A stretch of DNA of 64,000 bases from Ovis canadensis. Its lineage: Eukaryota > Chordata > Mammalia > Artiodactyla > Bovidae. Below are positions 33,515-41,835 of this stretch, one piece after another. Location: contig NC_091264.1 in the NCBI RefSeq assembly GCF_042477335.2, forward strand, positions 35,570,386-35,634,385. Reading direction: 5' to 3'. Position 1 is the stretch's first letter, and every line of letters begins with the position of its first letter. A model generated the notes under the pieces. The model made no database searches, was not told the DNA's origin, and saw nothing but the letters and a program-made list of their open reading frames with translations. The translations under genes were made by a program, and so were the position numbers.

Positions 33515-33586
33515 TCCTCATTAGTATAGTGGTAAGTATCCCCGACTGTCACACAGAAGACTGGGGTTCAATTCCCCAGTCAGGAG
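33515..33586 (+). pseudogene. tRNA-Asp(GTC)-like sequence, probable pseudogene
   Basis: The 72-base segment has the length and most bases of mammalian tRNA-Asp. It has an A-box-like TTAGTATAGTGG, the anticodon loop CTGTCAC with GTC, a perfect T arm (CTGGGG...CCCCAG) and the B box GGTTCAATTCC. The stems are worn. In the acceptor, position 5 is C opposite C. In the anticodon stem CCCGA faces ACAGA, with only two of five pairs left. Transcription by Pol III is conceivable, but a working tRNA is unlikely. No CCA or poly(A) tail follows. Confidence 0.8.
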
Positions 33587-33599
33587 ATAAAAGGGCCTA

Positions 33600-33838
33600 T
33601 TTTGAGTTTCTTTCCTTGTGGCTCAGACAGTTGAAAAATCTGCCTACAATGCAAGAGACCCAAGGAAAGAGACGCAGCTTTGATCCCTGGGTCAGGAAGA
33701 TCCCCTGGAGAAGGGCATGGCAACCCACTCCAGTATTCTTGCCTGGGAAATCCAATGGACAGAGGAGCCTGGTGGGCTACAGCCCATGGGGTTGCAAAGA
33801 GTCGGACAGGGCTGAGGGATTAACACTTTCACACTTTC
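33600..33838 (+). repeat. Bov-tA SINE
   Basis: The head 'tttccttgtggctcagacag' is followed by an insert 'ccaaggaaagagacgcag' before the B box, then a normal body. It starts only about 15 bp after the tRNA-like sequence. Confidence 0.87.
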
Positions 33839-34700
33839 ACTTTCACCATCTGAATAAAGTTCAAATAACATTACTAAAAAGGCCCTTTTCAGCTTGCAAA
33901 GTGATAATTCATTTGGATGGGTTCATCATATTTTTAATTAAACTTTTTCTTAATGTGCAATAATGAAAAGTGCTTAGAGCCATCATATATTTGAGTACAT
34001 CCCCCAAAGTACCGACAGAGTAGCAGGATTTGTCAGAAGCTGATGGGTCACCAGTTTGGGCAGGGACATTTTTCAGCTTCACTGACTTCACAGTATAGGT
34101 ATTGTGTTTGAGATTATTATTTCCTACAATTATTTTCTAAAGAATGATTTTTTTTAAATTGAGGTTATACACTGATGCAATTTGTGCTCAAGTATACAAC
34201 AAACTAGCTCAGGCAAAACAAGATAACAATAAGAAAGCTGGCCAGGAAATCTAGTCCTTTGGAACTAAGAATAAAGAAACAAAAATTTGTTGCCTTTAAG
34301 ATCTGAGCTAAATGAGTGTTTTTAAAATAACACAATCGAGTTAGAATTTAATTTTTTTCAGAATAATCTTCCTGGTTAGAATAGTTTACACCAGAAGGAA
34401 AGGAAATAGATGGGTTTTTCAATACAGACATCTGCTGATAAATTCCTAAGAAAACATTGGGGAAAAATGATAGCAGTTTGGCATGAATTAGACTGGTTGA
34501 AATTGTCATTCTCACAGAAACTGTAATATTCTCTTTCATACCAGGTCAATATTCAGCAGAAAAAAAAAAGGGGGGGAATAACTAGAGTGGTATTAGTTCA
34601 TTTGTCTGGGAATACAAAAAAGGGTAAGGTCAGACAAAACCTAACTCATAATAAGCTAAAGGACATAAGGGCAAAAAGAAAAGGTAATTTGTTCTTAGCT
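33839..34700. other. AT-rich single-copy sequence
   Basis: Contains an A then G run at about 34559-34577. Nothing else is recognised. Confidence 0.45.
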
Positions 34701-34701
34701 G

Positions 34702-34828
34702 AAAGGTGAAAGTAAAGTCATTCAGTCGTGTCTGACTCTGTGATCCCAGGACTGTAGCCTACCAGGCTCTTCCATCTATGGGATTTTCCAGGCAAGAATA
34801 CTGGAGTGGGTTGCCATTTCCTTCTTGA
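34702..34828 (-). repeat. Bov-A monomer fragment
   Basis: Reverse orientation, 'gtcattcagtcgtgtctgac' to 'gggttgccatttccttct', with a small internal deletion. Confidence 0.85.
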
Positions 34829-35165
34829 GGTTAAATCTAAATATATGATAAGATTATCATCTCATCATATTATCTATCATCCAACTAATAGTTACTGTTG
34901 AGGAAAGCATTGTTTTGAGCTGAGCAATGTGCTAGCTGTATAAAAATGTATAAAATAAAGTACCACAGGTTGAAAGTCTCCTGGGGGGTGGTGATAAGAC
35001 TTATAAGATGAAAAGAGCTCCAGGTAGTAATTAATAGCTGAAAACATTTGCTTATTAGTACTCACAACTTGAGAACATAGTTTCACATACCATTTTCTAA
35101 GTTTAAAAAATATATTTCTAATTTTGTTCTTCTATTGGGATTTCCATTGGCTTCTTCTCCTCTTG

Positions 35166-35356
35166 AAGACAGCATTGGGACTTCCCTGGTGGTCCAGTGG
35201 CTAAGACCCTGAGCTCCCAATGCAGGGGTCTCAGGTTCAATCCCTGGTCAGGAAACTAGATCCCACATGCTGCAACTAAAGATCCTGTATGCCACAGCAA
35301 AGACCCAGAGCTGCCAAACAGAGAAAAACAAGATATTATCAAAAAAGAAAAAAGAT
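35166..35356 (+). repeat. CHR-2-type SINE
   Basis: 'gggacttccctggtggtcc' to an A-rich end. AAGACAGCATT before and AAGATAGCATT after. Confidence 0.85.
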
Positions 35357-36025
35357 AGCATTAACTCTGGGATGGTTCTTTGCTTTACTTCAGTTTTCTC
35401 ATCCTTATGGTCCTACTCCCTGATCCTTCCAATTTCTTTTATGATCCAGTATGTCAATATCACCTCAACCAGATTTTGCCTTCTGAATTGATAGAGTGAT
35501 TTTGCCTATTTCAATTTTCAAACTTCTAAAATATGTGGTTTCCGATGAAAACACTACAGATCTTGAGATTTCTAGGGTAGAAATGATCGCAGATTTTTTA
35601 CCTTATCAGATTATGCGACCTGACTTCTGGTTAAGAAAATATGTTCATTTATGGCCTCACTTCTTTTTCACTTATTTAGTCATTGAAACCTTCAACTGAC
35701 TTCTAGCTTTTCTGTTCTATATGTGCTGAATATATGCAGCTATATATATTACGTATTCTGTTACGTATATTCTTAAGTTACAGTTTCAAAGGTAAACTTA
35801 TTGTCAAATCCAGTGTTCTTTTTTCCGCTCCTTCTGTTTGTTTTCCTGACCCTCTCTTCATTTCTATTCATTGGTCTTTCTTCTTAAAATATCTAGGATC
35901 CTGGAGACTAAGGTGTTTAGTTCTCTTCCTATAATATATTTTTCTTTGTTTCCTTGTATGAGTCCTCTTTTGCCTCTCATCAGCCTCCTTCATTCAAAGT
36001 TTAAATGGTTTGCTTTCTTATAGGT
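35357..36025. other. Pyrimidine-rich sequence, nothing recognised
   Basis: T/C-rich on the plus strand. It may hold an old L1 remnant, but I cannot align one by eye. Confidence 0.4.
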
Positions 36026-36718
36026 TGCATAACACTCAAAATTCAGAAAACTAAGATCATGGCATCTGGTCTCATCACTTCATGGCAAATAGATGGGGAA
36101 ACAGTGGAAACAGTGACAGACTATATTTTTTTGGGCTCCAAAATCACTGCAGATGGTGATTGCAGCCATGAAATTAAAAGACGCTTACTCCTTGGAAGAA
36201 AAGTTATGATCAACCTAGATAGCATATTAAAAAACCAAAACATTGCTTTGCCAAAAAAGTTCCATCTTGTCAAAGCTATGGTTTTTCCAGTAGTCATGTA
36301 TGGATGTGAGAGTTGTACTATAAAGAAAGCTGAACGCCGAAGAATTGATGCGTTTGAACTGTGGTGTTGGAGAAGACTCTTGAGAGTCCCTTGCACTGCA
36401 AGGAGGTCCAACCAGTCCATTCTAAAGGAAATCAGTCCTGAATATTCATTGGATGGACTGATGCTGAAACTGAAACTCCAATACTCTGGCCTCCTGATGC
36501 GAAGAACTGACTCACTGGAAAAGTCCTTGATGCTGTGAAAGATTGAAGGCAGGAGGAGAAGGGGATGACAGAGGATGAGATGGTTGGATGGCATCACTGA
36601 CTCAATGGACATGAGTCTGACTATACTCAGGGAGCTGGTGATGGACAGGGAGGCCTGGTGTGCTACAGTCTGTGGGGTCGCAGAGTCGGACATGACTGAG
36701 CAACAGAACTGAACCGAA
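36026..36718 (+). mobile_element. BovB 3' portion with a long open C-terminal frame
   Basis: The plus-strand frame up to 36538 is open for 177 codons, of which about 165 are BovB ORF2 C-terminus ([44 protein letters not shown]). It lacks the whole catalytic RT core and the endonuclease. It then hits a stop (TGA 36536-36538) where most copies read GKIE or GGIG. The 190-codon minus-strand frame at 36121-36693 is antisense to it. Confidence 0.9.
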
Positions 36719-36856
36719 CTTCTTATGGCTTGAAGGAATCAGACAGATTTCAGGATATTTCCCTTGCATTTCCACTTTCACCTCTTACTTCTAGGACTCC
36801 TTCAGATTGTAATTACTGTCATCCTCCAAGCCTTAGCTCAATTTACACCCTCCTCC

Positions 36857-37078
36857 TGAAGCTCGCCTTTATTGTTGTTACTTAGTGTTAGATTCTTTTG
36901 AGACCCCATGATCTGTAACCTGCTAGGCTCCTTTGTCAATGGGATTTCCCAGGCAAGAATACTGTATTGGATTACCATTTCCTTCTCCAGGGGATCTTCC
37001 CAACCCAGGAACTGAATCCACCTCTCCCGCATTGCAGGCAGATTCTTTACCCCTGAGCCACCTGGGAAGCTTGCCTTG
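36857..37078 (-). repeat. Bov-tA SINE with 12-bp target-site duplication
   Basis: GAAGCTCGCCTT before and GAAGCTTGCCTT after a full reverse Bov-tA. Confidence 0.9.
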
Positions 37079-37479
37079 CCCATAGCTACACACACACACC
37101 TCATACTGTCAACTATTTGTTCATGTCTCTTCCTGGTTACACTGCAAATCTTTGAGGATAAGGGCTGGACTTCAGGTTTTTTGGTTTATTTATTTGTTTG
37201 CTTGCAAGGGGAGGGTGAACACAATACTCAATAAATATTTGTTGATTGAAGAAAGTCACACTGTTTCACGGTTTCAATACTATACAACCAATATGTACAT
37301 CTTTTTTAGGCATGCTTATTAATTTTTTTTCTTTTTTCCTTATTTCCTTATTGGTCTCTGGCCGTAACTGACACTTTTTGTTCTAAAGGCATGCTGTGCA
37401 ATCTTTTTAGAAGTAAAAGATTAAAGGATGTCAAATGCAGGCATATAGGAGATAAGTGGAAATGGATATTTACAAGGTT
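37079..37479. other. Nothing recognised
   Basis: AT-rich, short frames only. Confidence 0.45.
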
Positions 37480-37705
37480 GCCACTATCAGCCAGACACTG
37501 TGCTTTGCACTGTAAAGATTTCCTTCAACAGACTCAAGAAACTGAAACCCAGCAAGGTTAATTTAACCAAAGTCCCATACAAAATGAATGGCTGTGCTGA
37601 GTTTCAGAAAACCAGGTTTGCCCGGATGATTGTGAGACTTAAAATAACACAACTGTTTTAAAAGTCACTAGACAAGAGTTGGCATTCAACAAATGTTGCT
37701 GTCTG
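37480..37705 (-). repeat. MIR SINE (diverged)
   Basis: 'cagacactgtgctttgcac' and 'actgaaacccagcaaggtta' read as a reverse MIR core. The part after 37640 is less certain. Confidence 0.5.
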
Positions 37706-37747
37706 AGGATTGGGTTTGCTTCAATAGTAGGAGAAAAAAGTTGGCTG

Positions 37748-37750
<3 letters not shown>

Positions 37751-37796
<46 letters not shown>
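37751..37796. repeat. (TA)n microsatellite
   Basis: About 20 TA units without interruption, then ACATAT. Likely length-polymorphic. Confidence 0.95.
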
Positions 37797-38519
37797 TCTG
37801 GTTATCATGCAATTCACTTCTCCGCCTGACGTTCTAGTATCTATAACATGGCTCACAGGATATAGCTCAAAATATTATCTATAGCTCTTGAGGAAGAATT
37901 AAAGGTCCTTGACTATGCCTAATAACTACATTATTCAGTCTCCTTTGGCGGTTTTGTTGCTGCGTTTCTCACTTCTCTGATTAAACTTATTCTTTGACTA
38001 AAGTTTTCCCCAGACAAAAGGTAGGCAGAGGACATGGTTTCCGGGGTTCGGGGTGGGGGGCAAGGGCCATAGGGTTGTACTCCGTTTTAACGTCTGATTA
38101 CAATAAGTCCTATGCTCTTCTTCATATTGCGGCTAGAAAAAAAAAAAAAAATCAGCCAATATTTCAAATTATGACTATCCCGCCCTGCTCCCCATCAGGT
38201 AGCAATTTATATTTTCAAAACAGAAAAGTGTATTTAGAAAGTTGCCTTCAGCAAACAGAAACTAAAGGAACCCACTAATTGAATCCTGTAAAAGAATTTA
38301 TTCTGTGCCTACTATTTTTTTTTTTTTCGATGAAGAAATGCTTCTAATTCATACAGAACTTTGCAAGGCAAACCGCAGGTCCTGTTTGCAGCTGGGTCTC
38401 TAAAGGTCGAAAGAAAGTGGGTTCTCTCTTTCTCTGTACTTTTGCACGTCTCTTTCGCGGTCTCTTTCAGGTCCCCCGAAGCCTGCCGTACTGCAAAAAA
38501 AAAAAAAAGAAAAATACAG
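37797..38519. other. Upstream flank of the CpG island
   Basis: There are homopolymer A runs at about 38142-38156 and 38495-38508 and a T run at about 38314-38327. GC rises from about 38350. No repeat was recognised. Confidence 0.45.
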
Positions 38520-38547
38520 TGCAAAGTGGGGCAGCCCGGGCTCACTT

Positions 38548-38558
38548 TGCCAATCAGC
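38548..38558 (+). promoter_or_regulatory. CCAAT box (NF-Y type)
   Basis: TGCCAATCAGC contains CCAATCA, the preferred NF-Y core. It lies about 0.7 kb upstream of the predicted start codon. Confidence 0.55.
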
Positions 38559-38713
38559 AAAACCTTTTTGAATCCATCGGAGGCGACAAACCACACAAAA
38601 CTCCCGTCCCAGTTGCTTCGAACCTCAAGGCAGAGAAGTGACCGCAGCTCCGCCGCCTGTCTCCCTCATCCGCTCTGCGCACCTGGACGCGGGCGGCGTG
38701 AGAGCCCCGGCCG

Positions 38714-38721
38714 TGACGTCA
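38714..38721 (+). promoter_or_regulatory. Palindromic CRE (TGACGTCA)
   Basis: An exact full CREB/ATF site inside the CpG island. Full palindromic CREs in CpG islands are often functional and lie near transcription starts. This suggests a start region downstream of about 38,720. Confidence 0.65.
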
Positions 38722-38766
38722 CCGCACCTGGCAGCAGCCCCAGCCCGGCGGTGAGTCTGAACGCAC

Positions 38767-38777
38767 GGGGGCGGGGC
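38767..38777 (+). promoter_or_regulatory. GC box (Sp/KLF type)
   Basis: GGGGGCGGGGC is an exact Sp1-type site, 46 bp after the CRE and 17 bp before the TCTCGCGAGA element. Confidence 0.6.
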
Positions 38778-38793
38778 AGGGCGGCCTGGGGAT

Positions 38794-38803
38794 TCTCGCG
38801 AGA
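38794..38803 (+). promoter_or_regulatory. TCTCGCGAGA promoter element
   Basis: The exact 10-bp palindrome is a known CpG-island core-promoter element, reported to be bound by BANP and linked to ZBTB33. It is associated with strong, often bidirectional promoters. Confidence 0.62.
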
Positions 38804-39273
38804 TTTTCCTCCTCCCGGCCCTGCTCCCGGCACCTTCCCGGCCTCTGTCCCGGTCTCCACCTCACTTTTTGGCGTCGCGTTCGAGGACGACGGGCGCCGA
38901 CGGAGCTGCCAGGGGCGGGCTCCGGGGCTGGGCTGGCGCTCTGCGTTGTAGCCGACGGCCAGGACGAACCAGCAGGTCCCGCCCCGTGGCAGGAGTGACC
39001 GGGGGTGGGAAAACCGCCGGCTGGGCGGGCGGGGGAGGGCCCTCCGGCCGCCACGAGTGAGGAGCCGCAGCCTCCGCCTGTTCCTTGCGGGCCGTGGGGA
39101 CCGGACTGGCCGGGGCGCGCCGCGGGCGGATGGCGGCTCCTACTTGTCCCGCCTGAGCTCAGCCGGGCTAGAGCCGAGGGGAGGGCCCGCCTCCTGCCGC
39201 TGGAGCGGCCGCGCGAGCAGCGGGAGGAGGAGGAGCAGCGGGCGCCGGGCTGCTCCCCGCCGGAGCCCCCAGC

Positions 39274-39277
39274 ATGG
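39274..39277 (+). CDS. Putative first coding segment: ATG plus one base, followed by a splice donor
   Basis: The ATG at 39274 has an ideal context, with A at -3 and G at +4 (AGCATGG). It is followed at once by G|GTAAGG with GT at 39278-39279, a good donor. I infer a first exon of 5' UTR ending in the start codon and the first base of codon 2. Codon 2 would begin with G (Ala, Val, Gly, Asp or Glu). Intron placement just after the start codon is known in several families, for example ADF/cofilin and calmodulin genes. Nothing here proves either, so I give no symbol. If the donor is not used, the frame runs on as MGKGLECAPRH for 183 codons with low-complexity GC-rich content and no domain. A weaker alternative donor lies at 39539. 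Confidence 0.45.
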
Positions 39278-41368
39278 GTAAGGGACTCGAGTGCGCTCCT
39301 CGCCATCCGCTCCGACCTTCCGGATTCGGGGAGGCGGCTCCCTTTCTCGATTTCGGCGGGGAGGGGTCGGGAGTGGGGGTGGGGGTCGGTCCCTGCGCTG
39401 CCAGACGGCCCGCTCCCTGTGTCCCCTCTCGCTCTGCCTTCCACCTGGCTCATCTCGCGGAGGAGCTGGTTGCGGGGCCCCAGGGTGCTTTTCCCGGCTC
39501 GTGCTTCTCTGCCACCTCTTTCCCTGGTCTCGGGAAAGGTGAGGGGATGGGTGGGGGGCGGTCCGATCACTTCGCCCCCCGCCCAGCTCCACTCAGCACC
39601 GAACTTCCCTCCTTACCCAGCCCCTTTGGTCCCAGATCCTGGTGGGATGGGGGAAGGATGATCGAAAAACTTGATCGCGTAGCACTTTCAACTTCTCTAT
39701 CTTCTGCGAACCTTTTTAGAGATTGGCCTTTTAAAGCACTTTTTTGGTTAGTTAGAAAAGGCATTCTATCCCCCCCCCCCAAGCCTGAAACTTTCAAGGG
39801 GTATCTCAAGGGCAGGAAAGCTTGAGTATTTGCTCCGTTTCTACCCAGGCAAGTGTGTTGGTACTTAAATATTAAATCTCTTCCTGAGAACTGGATTGGA
39901 GTTTAGTAGGATTTCTGCGTTGAACCCTTTGAGAAGCAGTTTCCTGTTTGGAGTTAGACTTCCTCGCTAGAAGGGGAGAAAAGTACAAGGCCTTATATGT
40001 TATTTACAGTGTGCTTTAAAGTTTTGTTTGGAGCTAGAGAAGGAATGTGTTGCAGTCTGGTGTGAAAGGGAGTTTTGTTGAGTAGTGTAACAGTTATTTT
40101 GATAACAAAAGTTCGATGTGGGCTAGGCGCTATCTCCCGCAATCCTTTGAAAATGAAATAGCAGTTTAAAAGAGAACTTTAAAAAAAATCAAGCTGTGTC
40201 ACCATAAGGCATATGCATGCTCTGTAAGAGTGATCCCAGCGTTGGTTCTGTAGTCAGAAGGACGCTCTCACTTTTTGCAGTTCAGGAAGGAGTTGGTACT
40301 GCTTCATCTCAACAAACTATTAACTGAAATTAATAATTCATGAGACTAACAAATGATTTAGAAGCAGGACAAACACAGGACTGCTGATGTGGCACCTACT
40401 GCCCACACATTGTCTTGTGGGAAATGCTTTAAGCATAGTGTTTATAGACAGTTGCAGTAGCTCTTCTGTGTTTTCCTAGACTTTATACTTTTATAATGCC
40501 TCCCTTTTGCTTTCAGGTAACTTTTGTGCACAAAGGGCTGTTAAACTTAGAAACAGTAAAACCTTTGTTACTTGGGACTTTCCAGTGAATTTCTAATTGA
40601 CTAGTTGAGCTTACTGGGTAATTAAGGGTTTATCCTTTAAGCTTCAAATTATAAAACCACTTTGAGTGCAGATCATACTAAAATTAAATGTGTAATTCTT
40701 TTCTGTTTTAAATAGGATGCGAGTATAATTAAATCTTTTGATGACCTAAGGTCATCATTTGTGACCTTCAGTTACTGTGGTTTGTTGAGTATCTATCTGT
40801 TGGATTGTATATAGGACTCCTGATCAGATTTCTTTGCATTTTGGAGTTAGTAAGTATTTTTCGTGCTTTGCTGTTGGCTGTGCTTATTACTGTGATCATT
40901 GTCCCCCTTCACCATCTCCACCAGTTTTTCTACACCATTTTCCTACGGAAATCAAATTTGTAATTCTGCGAAGGGAAAAAATGAGTTGACCCTTGTTTAG
41001 TGTGTGAGATCTTTTGAGAATAGTGAGTGTCCATCCTTGCACTTTGGAGTGGCTATTTTGGTTGTCCAGAGGCCTTCACTCAGTGACTTTGCTGTGTTCT
41101 GCTTAGGTGAGTTCTGCCATATTATCTTAGTACAGTGTGATGTTTGCATACTCAACTGGACTGTCCAGAATGTGTTTTAAAGTTTGGTTACTTGGGGGCA
41201 TGTGCAGTTAATTTTTGAAAGGTATTTGTCAGATATTGTCAGATGAATGTATACTTTAAATTTATTGGTCATATATTCATAATAAAACTATCAAAATCAT
41301 TTAAGGAGTTTTTTCTTTAATATAAGTCTAAGGTGCTTGATTTTGCTGTCATAAGTCTTAATTTCTTT
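39278..41368. other. Predicted start of first intron
   Basis: GC-rich to about 39,560, then AT-rich single-copy sequence. There is a run of 10 C at about 39771-39780. AAAG|GTGAGG at 39535-39544 is a possible second donor. No exon is recognised. Confidence 0.4.
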
Positions 41369-41516
41369 AAGATGACAGTTTAAGGGATTCCCTGGTGGTC
41401 CAGTGGTTAGGGATCTGAGCCTCACTGCCAAGGGCCCTGGTTCAGTCCCTGGTCAGGGAATAAAAATCCCACAAGCCCTGCAGCATGGCCAGGAAAAAAA
41501 AAAGATGATAGCTTAA
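41369..41516 (+). repeat. CHR-2 SINE with target-site duplication
   Basis: The body is 41384-41501. AAGATGACAGTTTAA before and AAGATGATAGCTTAA after differ at two bases. Confidence 0.85.
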
Positions 41517-41624
41517 AATATTTACATGGTATTTTATCTGATTTATCACGAAATGTAAAATCTGTAATTTCTTCACTTTGAAGTAACTTGGACACCTGTT
41601 AAGTGATGGTTCTTGACATTTAGG

Positions 41625-41835
41625 TGGTACAGCTAGAGTTAAAAGCATGGGCTCTGAACTGGGACGGTTTAAAGTCAAATCTTGGCTTTTCTGTCTACGA
41701 GCTGTTGTGACTGAGCTTTAGTTTCTTAATCTATAAATGCGATAAAACTATCAACCTCAGGTTACTAGGAGGATTGAGTGAGTTAATACTTGTAAAATGC
41801 TTAGAACAGTGCCAGTGTTGGTTGCTGTGATTTTC
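41625..41835 (+). repeat. MIR SINE
   Basis: 'agcatgggctctgaactgg', 'ttagtttcttaatctataaa' and 'tgcttagaacagtgccagt' follow MIR nearly end to end. Confidence 0.75.

Larger units (their letters stand above)
38520..39560 (+). promoter_or_regulatory. CpG island promoter
   Basis: A kilobase of GC-rich, CpG-dense sequence stands out sharply from AT-rich flanks. It has AscI (GGCGCGCC, 39114-39121) and NotI (GCGGCCGC, 39205-39212) sites, which are typical island markers. It holds a CCAAT box, CRE, GC box and TCTCGCGAGA element, listed separately. There is no clear TATA box near the predicted exon, as expected for a housekeeping-type promoter with dispersed starts. The direction is inferred from the ATG and splice donor at 39274-39283. 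Transcription in the other direction is not excluded. Long open frames on both strands here reflect the lack of AT-rich stop codons. Confidence 0.88.

Noticed and set aside
36005..36538. 177-codon plus-strand frame as a candidate novel gene
   Set aside because: From about codon 13 it is BovB ORF2 C-terminus seen in five other copies in this window, without the catalytic core.
38751..38756. GTGAGT as the donor of an upstream non-coding exon
   Set aside because: It is a good donor by sequence, but without a matching acceptor or transcript I cannot support an exon. It could be a chance site in the promoter.
39005..39661. 218-codon open frame through the CpG island, and a 283-codon frame on the opposite strand (38719-39570)
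   Set aside because: Both are Pro/Gly/Arg/Ser-rich low-complexity readings expected when GC-rich DNA lacks stop codons. Neither has a domain, and the plus one runs across the likely exon-intron junction in another frame.
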